A stretch of DNA of 22,488 nt from Chara braunii (taxonomy: Eukaryota > Streptophyta > Charophyceae > Charales > Characeae), in contig BFEA01000093.1 of assembly GCA_003427395.1 (NCBI GenBank), positions 2,926,289 through 2,948,776 on the forward strand, given 5' to 3'. The position numbers and the translations under genes were made by a program. Positions 7,852-16,817 of this stretch are shown here, piece by piece; the first letter of the stretch is position 1, and every line of letters starts with the position of its first letter. Below the pieces are notes generated by a model. That model searched no databases. It saw only the letters and a program-made list of their open reading frames with translations, and was not told the origin of the DNA.

Positions 7852-8034
7852 CCCCCATTTCAAAGAAAATGGAGAGAACAGAAACTGTTCTTATCGGGAA
7901 CATCGTCGTCATCGTCATCATCAATGCCGCCACGATCCTGACAGCCGTAACCATCATGGTTATCACAAAGCCATCATCTATCGGAATTGTCATCATACCA
8001 ACTGACCTACCTCAGTTGCTACAACCAATTGAAC

Positions 8035-8135
8035 TGTCGAAACACAGACGTGAGATTGAATTCGAATGGAATAAGACAAGTGTGAAAGTGACCTGGAGCC
8101 GGTCAGTTAAAAGATGGTATCTCAAGTCAGTCGCC
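8035..8135 (+). repeat. Second, degenerate copy of the 7700 SINE-like sequence
   Basis: GAGATTGAATTCGAATGG, then GTGACCTGGAGCCGGTCAGT, then AGATGGTATCTCAAG follow the same order and spacing as the B box, tail and end of the copy at 7700. The tRNA-like head is much weaker. Confidence 0.45.
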
Positions 8136-8646
8136 CCTCTAAGGAAAACGAGGAGAGAGTAAAAAAAGAAATCGCCATCACGAACGACCACCCTTCATCC
8201 TCGTCCATAACCTGTTCCGTGCTCGTATTGACACGATTGGACATCCTCTACAGTCGGCAAAGACGTTATCATTTGTACTATCGTCCATATTGTCAACAGC
8301 AAAATTAGCATAAACATGCTCATTACCATCATAATCATCATCATCATGCATTGCACAGTACAGACGCCAGATTTGGCGCCACTGTTGCGATTGTCTAGAG
8401 ATCGCACCGAAATGCAAGCGTAACACATGAGATCACCTGCGGCATGAGAAAAGGAATACCAGTAGCTGGTTTGACATAGAGACGATCGACTTCTCGGCCG
8501 CTACACAGGTCCACCGTCAGATTTGAGGCATGCAGAAAACGAGAGCCGTTCCACTTCAGCTTAATTACTGACGTCACAGACATCCACAACGACAGATAAG
8601 GACATAATTTCGTGGAAACGACTGAAAACCCATCATACCCACAATT

Positions 8647-8648
<2 letters not shown>

Positions 8649-8700
<52 letters not shown>

Positions 8701-8710
8701 CAGAGACAGA
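8649..8710. repeat. (GA)n followed by (GACAGA)5 microsatellite
   Basis: An uninterrupted GA run of about 16 units (8649-8680) passes directly into five GACAGA units (8681-8710). On the transcribed strand of MDH this is (TC)n and (TCTGTC)n inside intron 1, about 65-130 bases from the splice donor. Open frames crossing it on both strands are low-complexity artefacts. Confidence 0.97.
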
Positions 8711-8715
8711 GGGGN

Positions 8716-8746
<31 letters not shown>
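8711..8746. repeat. 36-base poly(G) run containing one N
   Basis: A run of G from 8711 to 8746 with an unresolved base at 8715. It lies 30 bases inside MDH intron 1, so the sense transcript carries a C36 tract just after the donor. The G-rich strand could form G-quadruplexes. The N and the run length are probably affected by base-calling of homopolymers. Confidence 0.95.
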
Positions 8747-8747
<1 letters not shown>

Positions 8748-8776
8748 ACAAAGAGGATGGGAGTGAGAATACCGAC

Positions 8777-9022
8777 CTTTGCAGCAGTGTTGACATGACT
8801 AAGGTCAGCAGCTACACCAGGGGTAGCCATAATATCGTAAAGAGACAGCCGATCAATGGCGGGATTAAGCTTCATAAGCATTCCGAGAGGCTGCCCGATA
8901 CCTCCAGCAGCGCCGAGAAGAGCCACTTTGTATGAATTGGAGGCCTCCTTTGCAGCAGAAGCAGCCGCCGAGCTGCACAAAGTGCGTCTAGCAAGAGGCA
9001 ATAATCTCCCGCAGAACGCCAT
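8777..9022 (-). CDS. MDH2: Mitochondrial malate dehydrogenase, first coding exon (partial gene)
   Basis: This exon encodes the N-terminal 82 residues of mitochondrial malate dehydrogenase, the TCA-cycle enzyme of the matrix that interconverts malate and oxaloacetate with NAD. Residues 1-30 form an Arg/Ser/Ala-rich presequence ([18 protein letters not shown]) with no acidic residue before E26. The Rossmann fold starts at [15 protein letters not shown] (31-45), with the GxxGxxG NAD motif at 37-43. Asp63 in SLYDI ends strand beta-2, and [13 protein letters not shown] (68-79) is a typical MDH signature. Homology ends after Lys82, where AAG is followed by GTCGGT, a splice donor giving a phase-0 intron. 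The open frame continues into a C tract and no longer resembles MDH, so the boundary is firm by homology. The ATG at 9022 has a good context (G at -3, G at +4). An in-frame ATG at 9145 would add about 41 residues ahead of the presequence and is less likely. The substrate-binding and catalytic exons should lie at lower coordinates, but I found none in this window, so intron 1 would be over 8.7 kb unless an exon was missed. Confidence 0.93.
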
Positions 9023-9215
9023 GTCGACGATGCCCGCCGACTGCGCGAACTTCAGCGATATCTCCTCGGTAGACCGGCTAACACCGTGAGGCAACAGATC
9101 GCTTGGACTAACCTCTGCCTGGCGCAGCCTGCTCACAGTCCTCACCCTTCACTCCGTCGAAGCTCGCCAGAGAAGACAATCTAAACCTCCACTCCGTCGA
9201 AAATCAAGCTTAGCC
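9023..9215 (-). promoter_or_regulatory. 5' UTR / proximal upstream region of MDH
   Basis: This is the sequence directly upstream of the MDH start codon, read on the minus strand. It contains a 12-base direct repeat, CACTCCGTCGAA in plus orientation, at 9150-9161 and 9190-9201 (40 bases apart). No TATA box lies at a convincing distance. An A/T-rich stretch near 9247-9258 could be one if transcription starts further out. The in-frame upstream ATG at 9145 falls here and may belong to the 5' UTR. The assignment rests on position only. Confidence 0.4.
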
Positions 9216-10400
9216 TAGTCAATGGAAAGACACAAAATGCGGACAGATTATAAAAATTCGGGCGGGAGTGCCGCTACTCCACCCTCGCGGCTTGCTCGCC
9301 TTTTCAGAGGCGGCGGCTGCTCGATCGCACACAACTATGGCTGGGTGGTGTACTCGGCCCACACACAGAGAGGTGGAGGGAGGGCGGGAGAGAGAGAAAG
9401 GAGCGAGCAAACGAACCGAGAAGGAAACAAAAAGGGCAGAAAGAGGCGCGCTCCAGGTATGCTGACTCTCTGCAAGACTCTACACTACTTCATGATCTCG
9501 TTGATTCTCCGATCCCTTTTCAATCTCGTGATGCTAACCCTTGTGCCGAACCCCGCTCTTTCTCGATCTCGAGAAAGACCTCGATGGAATGGAAAGCACG
9601 AAGTTACGAACTTCCCAAAAAAAAAAAAAAAAAAAAAAGAAGTTACGAACGATGGTCAGTCGCCGCGCTTCACGTTTAGTTACGACTGGCTGGCGAGATC
9701 GGTACGCGGCTGTGCTTTTTTTTCAAACGTGTTTGGACACAGCTCTGACGGTCCCGCCCTCGCTGGCGCGCAGAAGTAACGAAAGTGCGAACCGCGCGCG
9801 CGGCCGGGCTAACGCAGGCAAAACGGCGCTTGGCAAAAAATCTTATTTGTCGTTTGCAGATTTGAATCGGTAATGTGTTTATGAATTTATGAAAAGGGGG
9901 GGGGAGGTCCTAGAAAACACCCCTCGGTTATGTCGGCACCCCTGATGGTAAGGGGTCACGGGCCTGAGTGAGGGGTGCAGTGGGGGAATTGCTGAGGTCG
10001 GGGGGGCGAAGGAGGTCCGGAGAACAGAAAGGGGTCATGGATTCGGAAAAAAAAAGCAACATCCCACTTGCCTTGATTCTTCGACCGTGGATAGTGAGGA
10101 CTGAGGGCGCAGCCAGGGCAGAGGGGTTGTAGAGGGGATGAAGTTTTGAGTTCCAAGGACAACGATAGCGGGCCGGGAGGCCGAAGTGGCGAAGGGATAA
10201 GTCCTCTCAGAAAGCAGGCGAGATGCACTGGGCCTTGTTTATCACACCTTACACCTTGTGGAGGCCTGACTTTATATTGCATTTTCAAGAGTTTTTTGTG
10301 GTTTGTACACTCTTCTTTGCCCACCCATACTAACTTTTTTATACACGCATTCGGTGATCACCCTACCCCCTTGACTTATCTACAGAAACATCTAAATAGT
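9216..10400. other. Region upstream of MDH without a recognised gene
   Basis: CpG-containing sequence to about 9830 (including GAACCGCGCGCGCGGCCGGG near 9787) is followed by G-rich and low-information sequence. A 185-residue open frame at 9222-9779 is rich in Arg, Gly and Lys, crosses the poly(A) insertion and resembles nothing known, so I do not call it a gene. The CpG content could reflect the MDH promoter. Confidence 0.4.
9600..9650. mobile_element. Poly(A) insertion flanked by a 12-base duplication
   Basis: GAAGTTACGAAC occurs at 9600-9611 and 9639-9650. Between them is TTCCC and about 22 A residues. This has the form of an extremely 5'-truncated retroposon with a target-site duplication. 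Confidence 0.65.
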
Positions 10401-10402
10401 AG

Positions 10403-10680
10403 ACGTCAAGGCACAAAAGTGGGATTCAGTAGGGGCTTCGTTCCACGACCCTCGATTTAAAAAAGCTAAAAAAAAAAAAAAAAAAAAAAAAACAGACCGA
10501 AGTCCGATTCCGGTCCTTGCCTAAGGCCGGTCACCTCACAACCTCAACCCAGCCCTGAATCGTTCGTCGACTGCATCCCCATTTTGGCTGCATCGGGGGA
10601 AGACCATTCAGCTCAGAAGGCACAGGAGTGAGATTCAGTAGGGGGCTCGTTCCACGACCCTCGACTTGAAAAAACTGAAA
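10403..10680 (+). repeat. Two direct copies of GATTCAGTAGGGGnCTCGTTCCACGACCCTCG
   Basis: Copies lie at about 10403-10468 and 10615-10680, 211 bases apart. Both read GGCACA-AGTG-GATTCAGTAG, then CGTTCCACGACCCTCGA, then an A-rich stretch. The first copy runs into about 22 A residues (10470-10492). Confidence 0.75.
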
Positions 10681-10689
10681 CACCCGACA

Positions 10690-10795
10690 ACCCCCCAAAA
10701 AACACTCAACCCTCCACCCGAAAAGGAAACGTGGTCGCCGCCCATCACAGGCCCGATGAACCTGATGAACCGACCAATTGCCTAAAGCCAAGTCA
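10690..10795 (+). repeat. Dispersed repeat, copy 1 (CCCGAAAAGGAAACGTGGTC)
   Basis: CACTCAACCCTCCACCCGAA onward, containing CGAAAAGGAAACGTGGTCGC, CCCATCAC and GAACCTGATGAACCGACCAA, is repeated at 12395-12500 with about 85-90 percent identity by eye. Confidence 0.72.
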
Positions 10796-10799
10796 AGTT

Positions 10800-11145
10800 T
10801 AGGCTTCAGTCGTCGATTCAGGCTTCAGTCGCCGAGGAAACGAGACCCCTTTTCTTGATCTCAATTTCGACCCCCCCCAAAAAAAGCCCAGAGTCGACTC
10901 GTCGACGACCAAATCAAACAACCCGCTTGCCTTTCGACCCCCCCCGAAAAAAGCCCAAAGTCGGTTCGTCGACGACCAAATCGAACGACCCGCTTGCCTT
11001 CGACCCCAAGAAAAGAGTTGAACCTTCCCCTTTTCGACCCCCCCAAACGACTGCAAAAGACCTGAACCTACTGCTTTTTCAATTCGACCCGCCCCCCCCC
11101 AAAAAAAAGGCTAGAGTCGACTCGTCGACGACAAAAAAGACATGA
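10800..11145 (+). repeat. ~66-67-bp degenerate tandem repeat with C-run/A-run junctions
   Basis: Units start at 10871, 10938 and about 11004 (steps of 67 and 66), with more diverged units near 11038 and 11090. Each has TTCGACCCCCCCC, then A residues, then AAGCCCAGAGTCGACTCGTC, then GACGACCAAATC. Because 67 is not a multiple of three, a continuous 96-residue frame here reads successive units in different frames, arguing against coding. Confidence 0.75.
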
Positions 11146-11940
11146 ACCGGCATCCCTTTGAACCCGGTTGCCTGACAGTGGTGACGTTCACGCTTGAAAT
11201 ATCGTGAACTAACAAACGAAAACAACCAAAGGCATTAAACGACCAGTACCTCCGAGCCTGTTTTTGCCGACCCTGAATTTCACTGCGATCCGAGTTTGTT
11301 GAGCCTGGGAACCACTCCATTTTCTTTTTGGTACTCTCACGGAAAGAACAAAAAAAAACGAAAAAAAAGAAAAAAAATTGCGGTCGTGAACCTCAGAAAC
11401 GAAGAAAAAAAAAGAAAAGGAAACAAAGCTTTGGCCGTGATTGCAGTTGCATACATTTTTGGAAGTGATAGTGTGAATGTGCCCTCAATGAGGGCATCTC
11501 AGCCCCGTGGCCAGGTTGTCAGATTCCAAAAAGATAATAAAAGGGGAAAAAAATGGGCATATGGATCCGACCGTGAAAATGGCTGGATACATTCTCCTAA
11601 GTGCCAGTGTGTACAATCCTCTTACAAAACACAGCTTGAGCAGATCACGGACAGCTTGAGCAATTCATGGACAGGGGATTCATTAGAAACACCCCGCCTT
11701 ACCTGTAAGGTGCATTCTGTGGAGGAAGATTGTGAGCACGGTCTCCTGGACTACCCAGCCCGACATCATTGCAATAGAGAAAGCATTTTTTTTTCCCCTT
11801 TTTCCGTTCACTCGCGGCACTATAAAATTCAGATTTATGAGACATTGTCGATCCTGTGTCCCACCCCCGAAAAGTTCGGGTACTAGCCAAGACATCATAA
11901 TTTCCCAACATTGGCGAAGGTACTGGTGGTTTAAGACATT
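11146..11940. other. Stretch with a long open frame but no recognised gene
   Basis: A 196-residue frame (11296-11886, plus) is the longest ATG-started frame in the window. Its first third is Lys/Arg-rich because of A-rich DNA (11340-11430), and the rest has no motif I know. A short direct repeat, CAGCTTGAGCA, occurs near 11632 and 11652. I judge it a chance open frame. Confidence 0.35.
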
Positions 11941-12135
11941 TAAAATTAAACTAAAATTAAAATAAATAAATAAATAACTTAAATAAGAAATTAAAATTAA
12001 TTAAAACTAAAATTAAAAAAAAAAAACTCAAACCTCCCCCCCCAAAAAGACATCAAGCCCCCCCCCCAAAAAGACCTGAAGCCCCCCCCCCAAAAAAAAG
12101 AAAAAGAAAAAAAAAATGAAAACACCGAGAAAAAA
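11940..12135. repeat. A/T-rich AAATTAAAAT tract and C-run/A-run tandem repeat
   Basis: 11940-12026 is degenerate (TAAAATTAAAA)n with an (AAAT) core. 12033-12100 holds three units of about 22-23 bases, each C7-C10 followed by A5-A8 and GACATCAAGC or GACCTGAAGC. Confidence 0.85.
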
Positions 12136-12356
12136 AATCAGGAATGATGAAAAAAAAAAGAAAAAAATAACAGAATTCGAAGTGGTGCCGTAAAACGGCA
12201 CAAACGACGGCCAATCAAGAAAGACGGGACAAGAAGAAAAAAAAGGAGGAAAAATAAAAGAAATGAACCCACTTGCCTGGGAGCGGTCAAATTCATTCAA
12301 ACAAATTCATTCATTCATTCACACTTGTTTCATGAATGAATGGAACGACCGAAACC

Positions 12357-12393
<37 letters not shown>

Positions 12394-13260
12394 AGAAAGC
12401 CACCCCAAAAAAAATCAACCCTCTTCCCGAAAAGGAAACGTGGTCGCCACCCATCACCCGACGAACCTGATAAACCGACCAATTGTCCAAAGCCTGCGAT
12501 GACCACTCGCATTACCGGTCCGTCTCCTAGCCTCGACCGCATCCTTCCCACCCCCCCCTAAAGCCCCAAAACACCCTCTCGAACCTCGATTAAAGTCCAC
12601 GACATTTCCCGAACAGGAAAGAAAACCTTGCAACCCAGGTAAGCGTAACCTCTGGCTGTGAAGGGCATGGGCTCGCAGGCTGTACTATGAAGGTCAAGAT
12701 GTAGAGAAGAGGGGGCGAGGGGGGGGGAGGGAGGGAAGGTGTACAGGGACTAAAGCAGAGTCGAGTGAAGGTGAAGTTGTAGAGGGACCGAAGCAGAGGT
12801 GTCATTTTGTTCAGACGTGATAAAGCATGAGAATGACAAAATTTGAAAAGGGTCGAGCCATTCAAAAAGCAGAGATGACGAGACGAACTGCTGGAGGAGG
12901 GGGGCTATTCGCCCACCACGTTCACCCTCTCCCCTCATGAATTGTTTTCTCGATATAAGACGAGAAAGCACCAGCATGACAAAATTTGGTGACGCCCCTC
13001 TGGGGTACTTTGTTGGGTTTGTCGACCACAAGGTCGCACTTGTTTGTTTAGGACTATTGGGTTTGACCCCTAAGTGGGCATTTGTTGGTTGTTTGGGAAG
13101 CCCAAAGGCGACCACTTGTTTGTTTGGCTCTGCCCCTCTTTATTGGGTGAAAGACCCACATACCTAAGCTGGGTACTGCTCCCAACATATGACAAAGTTT
13201 TTTTCGGGTTGTTTGTGAGGAATTTTTGGCCTCATGTTTTCATGAGAATGGGCAAGTAAC
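12136..13260. other. Low-complexity and weakly repeated sequence, no gene
   Basis: Contains ATTC/GAAT repeats (12287-12343), poly(A) (12360-12392), a G-rich run (12710-12740), and short duplications: GGGAC-AAGCAGAG near 12750 and 12792, GACAAAATTTG near 12834 and 12977, and ACTTGTTTGTTT near 13038 and 13113. No coding signal is convincing. Confidence 0.5.
12395..12500 (+). repeat. Dispersed repeat, copy 2 (CCCGAAAAGGAAACGTGGTC)
   Basis: Same order of motifs as 10690-10795, including GAACCTGATAAACCGACCAA and TTG-CCAAAGCC at the end. The preceding poly(A) tract (12360-12392) parallels the A-rich sequence before copy 1. Confidence 0.72.
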
Positions 13261-13267
13261 CGTTGTC

Positions 13268-13305
13268 AATGCGCATTGTGGTATGAGGTTGCGGGTTCAA
13301 AACTC
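13268..13305 (+). repeat. tRNA-like fragment (B box GCGGGTTCAAAACTC)
   Basis: CAATGCGCATTGTGGTATGA followed by GGTTGCGGGTTCAAAACTC matches the minus strand of 18251-18291. It is the 3' half of a tRNA-like SINE head; the A-box half is not preserved here. Confidence 0.55.
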
Positions 13306-13327
13306 AGTGTCTTTGTACAAAAACATT

Positions 13328-13562
13328 GGCGAACTGCCATTTCGTCAAAATTGACATCTTTTATTTTTTTAACAAAATTGAAACCGAGTTTTTTTGCCAA
13401 AAATTCGTCAAAATTTGTTGTTCCTGAGGGTCAGGCATTTGTAAAACGCTGGACCCTCAGGAACAACAAATTTTAGCGAGTTTTCGGCCAAAAAACTCGG
13501 TTTCAATTTCGTTCAAAAAATAAAAAATGTCCCATTTTGCCGAAATGCCAGTGGTTGTTGGC
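13328..13562. mobile_element. 235-bp foldback element with ~105-bp arms
   Basis: The left arm (13328-13432) and right arm (13452-13562) are inverted repeats around a 19-base loop. The inner ends AATTTGTTGTTCCTGAGGGT and ACCCTCAGGAACAACAAATT are perfect. Further out GAAACCGAGTTTTTTTGCC pairs with GGCCAAAAAACTCGGTTTC, and the outer ends pair less well. Arm similarity falls from the loop outward, as in an ageing foldback. Confidence 0.85.
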
Positions 13563-13608
13563 GGACATTTACATTATATAACGCATGGTCACTTGCATAC
13601 CCCATTGG

Positions 13609-13684
13609 GCTGACGCAGGTAAGCTATTACAGTCACTGCCTGCGCACCACCCAAAGGATTGTCCATGGTGTTGTATGTTGGGTC
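13609..13684 (+). repeat. Partial copy of the 17926-18563 foldback arm
   Basis: TGACGCAGGTAAGCTATTAC ... GCCTGCGCACCACCCAAAGG ... GTTGTATGTTGGG follows the arm sequence at 18312-18385 and, inverted, at 18107-18190. Confidence 0.7.
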
Positions 13685-13929
13685 CTGGCCTATGAGGGGT
13701 TTACCTGATACAGTTAGCGGTCTAATAGGGATGCAGGTATGGATTGTGGTTAGACTGCTCAGGTCAGTTGGTTACCTTAGGCTTTGCTTTGGGGGGGCAA
13801 GGACCTTAGGTGGGATGGGGTCCCATTCGGGGGGAACCTGTGACGTTCAAACTGACACCATGTGCTGTCTTCCGGTCGGAGTGAGAAACTTATGCGGAAC
13901 AGGCCCTGAAAGAACAACAAAATCGGGTG

Positions 13930-13985
13930 TGTCAAGGATTTTTTAGTGTGGGGATACAAACGAAATTGAAATCCCCCGTGTGGTT
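13930..13985 (-). repeat. Dispersed repeat, inverted partner of 20785-20828
   Basis: On the minus strand ACACGGGGGATTTCAATTTC ... TGTATCCCCACACT matches ACACGGGGGATTTCAGTTCC ... TGTGTCCCCACCAT at 20785-20828. It lies 44 bases from the single unresolved base at 14029. Confidence 0.55.
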
Positions 13986-14435
13986 CCATTTTAGTGACAA
14001 ATGGTCATAGAAACGCGGCAAAGAAATANCGCTCGCTGCTTTCAAACGTTCATTAATCCAAAAAGTATATCTAAGCTTCCATGCAGGGTACTTGACATCT
14101 TTTCGAATGAAAGGGCGGGGGTACGCACTTGGGGTCTCGTTTTCGAATTAAGTCCCGGTGTCATTCGCTACAGAGCTCGAAACCCAACGTGGATGGCCTC
14201 AACCTGGTCGCTCTTTCCTTGTGTTCGTCCTCGGCACGTGTCCAGTAGTGGAACCTTTTTTTTCCAATAATGCTCAGTGCGGCGGCAATCGCTACACAGA
14301 GTGTTGGGCCAATGAGGTGTCATGACCATCCACGGGATGACTGTCAATTCATTAAAAGGTAATAAGAATGAGTATGGGGAAAATTAGTATCAACAATGAC
14401 AAAATCAACACCTACAAATCTTGAGCACCTTGTTT

Positions 14436-14586
14436 CGGGAGGAAAATAATAGCGCCCACCGATTTTGGCGACGACTTCTTGAACGTCTCACTCACATATA
14501 CGTGTTTTTTCCTCGTTATACGGGAAAGGGCGTGGCGGGGATACGGGAAGTCGACGCCCGTTCGGATCGGGGCAATTGGTCCACAT
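14436..14586 (+). repeat. Dispersed ~150-bp repeat, copy 1
   Basis: It aligns along its length with the minus strand of 20163-20320: GGGAGGAAAATAATAGCGCC, CACATATACGTGT, TTCCTCGTTATACGGGAAAG, GGGAAGTCGACGCCCG, GGTCCACAT. The two copies are in opposite orientation. Confidence 0.75.
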
Positions 14587-14800
14587 GGCATAAGCAAGGC
14601 TGATTGTGTATATCTAATCAATCTGTTATTCAATCAAAGGAATAAACAGACACCTCGTTGTGCATTATCTTCCATCCACTGTGCAAACCGATCCAAGGTG
14701 TGAGTCCAATAAGAGAATGTAATTACGATTCCCCTACAAAAATACTGTCTCTATTTTTTTTTTCCCTTCCCCCCGGTCAGATTACTACTCCCCAGTGTTC

Positions 14801-15768
14801 TAATTAGTATCCCGTGATTAGCACCGATTACTCCACAACCTCCGCCAGTTTTTTAGATTATGAGGTTCTAATTCGCCAATTAAACCACCACTACCCCTGC
14901 CGACCTAAAATCGATTTTCTGGCCTTAAGGACCGGGTTCTTAGGGGGGGCGACGATCGGCAGGCGCAGGCGGGTCCGTCCAAGAATTTTCGAGCGCGAAC
15001 TTTGGTGATATTTTGCGCTCCGAAAATTTGACCAAAAAATCTGAAAATTTGAGATCCTGTAGATTAATTCGTGATCTTTCCAGAAAAAATATTTAAAAAA
15101 TGAAAAACAATTCTATTTACACAGTGGAGTAAATATCGTATCATTTCGTTACATTTCCATTTTTGCTAATCTACCACGTACGGGCCAACGGGAAAGTAAC
15201 TGAACTTTCGGTATTTTTTGCGCTCATAAAGTTACTCAACAACTCTGAAAATTCAAGGGTCCGTAAATTTTGTCGCGATCTATATAGAAAAAATATAATT
15301 AGTATCTCGTAATTACTCCACAACCTCCACCAGTTTTTTAAATTATGAGGTTTTAATTCGCCAATTAAACCACCACTACCCCCGCCGGCCTAAAATCGAT
15401 TTTTCTGGCCTTACAGACCGGGTTTTTAGGGGGGGCGGCGATCGGCAAGGGCACGCGGGTCCGTCCAAGAATTTTTGAGCGCGAACTTTGGTGATATTTT
15501 CGCTCAGAAAATTTGACCAAAAAATATGAAAATTTCAGATCCTGTAGATTAATTCGTGATCTTTCCAGGAAAAATATTAAAAAAAATAAAAAATAATTTT
15601 ATTTACACCGTGAAGTAAATATCGTGTCGTTTCGTCACATTTTCCATTTTTGCTACTCTAACACGTATGGGCCAACGGAAAAAGTAACCGAACTTTCTCT
15701 ATTTTTTGCGCTCCGAAGGTTGCTCAACAACTTTGAAAATTCCAGGGTCTGTTGATTTTGTCGTGATT

Positions 15769-15784
<16 letters not shown>
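14801..15784 (+). repeat. Two tandem copies of a ~490-bp unit
   Basis: Unit 1 (about 14801-15295) and unit 2 (about 15296-15784) align throughout: TAATTAGTATCCCGTGATTA, CACAACCTCCGCCAGTTTTT, TTAAACCACCACTACCCC, GTCCGTCCAAGAATTTT, GATCCTGTAGATTAATTCGT. CTCCACAACC lies at 14831 and 15316, 485 apart; the offset of 495 at the start reflects a 10-base insertion in unit 1. No open frame is conserved. Unit 2 ends in the TA microsatellite. Confidence 0.9.

Positions 15785-15849
<65 letters not shown>
15783..15849. repeat. (TA)n microsatellite
   Basis: About 30 TA dinucleotides with one C interruption near 15835. Confidence 0.97.
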
Positions 15850-15859
15850 TAACCGAGAA

Positions 15860-16810
15860 ATAAATTGCGGGGTGAAATTGATGCATTTTTCAATTTTACC
15901 ACTCCGCTAGTTGCCCCCACTGTGCTATTGGTAGCCCTCATGGACCTGTGCTACTGGTCCCCCCTAATTTATGACCGGGGGGGTAGTGGTGGTTTAAGAA
16001 CCGAATCTAGTTCACAATTTCTTGATCCCCAAATCGTAATCACCGTAACTAAGCGAAACCAACATACAAAAATTCACCCTGTCATATCACTAACTACATA
16101 ACAAAAATGACAACAAAACCGTGTGAAGTTGGCCGTTGCTATCCAAACCCTTCCCACCGATGAGCGGAACGCCGGTGACATGACCAAATCAGGGTCACCA
16201 ACCTGTGAGATCATATGCAATTCCACTCAACTCATAAACGCGGGTCAAAACATCTCATCCAGCAGCACCAACGCACCAATAGCAAGGGAGGAGCGTAATC
16301 AATCGATCCGTTGCCCTAGACACAACACCCCAAATGTTGATGCTAAACACCCCAACCTTTCATTCCGCCGTCAATCAAGCAAGCTCCGAGCACCTCAATC
16401 GGCGCCACCAAGCGAGGTCGAAATCCTCTTCCAACACTCGGGTTCCGTATCTAAAACTAGGGGACAACGCCTTTGATTCATTTAGAATTTTGGTATAACA
16501 GCGACGTCCATATCTCGCTCGCTATCTTTCCCCACATCACTCTCCTATCCTTCCACAATCAACCAGGATTGTTGACCCCTGTCAGTCGGGACTGGCCCAT
16601 GGTAGAGGCATGGTAGTGCCCCTCTGCACGTGTCCCCCGCAGTGCCCTCGCACTCTCCACCCCCACGTGCCGCCACCCCACCAACAAGTTCTGGACAATG
16701 CCACCTTCATCACAGCGACACCAACGCGATCCCCTATCACCCAGACGCCGCCCCCCTTGGAGGCACTAGCACTGTGTTATCGGTATATTCTAAATTATTA
16801 TTTTTCCCTT
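15860..16810. other. Stretch without a recognised gene
   Basis: Starts with sequence echoing the 490-bp unit in inverted orientation (GGGGTAGTGGTGGTTTAAGA near 15980). A 117-residue frame (16123-16476) is polar and matches nothing I know. 16600-16780 is C-rich. No splice-supported gene can be proposed. Confidence 0.4.
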
Positions 16811-16817
16811 GAATGAA

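Larger units (their letters stand above)
7450..8640. other. Sequence downstream of MDH exon 1: SINE copies and CAT/ATG-rich repeats, no exon seen
   Basis: Apart from the two SINE-like copies entered separately, this stretch holds a pair of short direct repeats (GTCTGGCTATGGC near 7470 and 7507), a degenerate TCATCA-rich patch near 7905-7935, and an imperfect CATCAT microsatellite near 8328-8348. On the minus strand it would be MDH intron 1. I looked for the expected second-exon motifs (the PGMTRDDLF region) and did not find them. Confidence 0.5.

Noticed and set aside
8633-9145. Full 170-residue minus-strand frame as a single-exon MDH-like protein
   Set aside because: Only residues from the Met at 9022 to Lys at 8777 resemble MDH. 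Beyond the donor the frame is a poly-Pro/Ser translation of microsatellites and includes the N.
9222-9779. 185-residue plus-strand frame upstream of MDH
   Set aside because: It reads through a poly(A) insertion with its target duplication, so the frame was created by an insertion; composition is Arg/Gly/Lys-rich.
10855-11145. 96-residue frame with nuclear-localisation-like PPPPKKKARVD
   Set aside because: It is translated from C-run/A-run tandem repeats whose period (67) is not a multiple of three, so units are read in different frames.
11296-11886. 196-residue plus-strand frame
   Set aside because: A/G-rich DNA gives a stop-poor, Lys-rich start; no motif, no family resemblance, no splice or promoter context.
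16123-16476. 117-residue plus-strand frame as a small gene
   Set aside because: No recognisable domain, no promoter or splice signals, and length within what chance gives in this composition.
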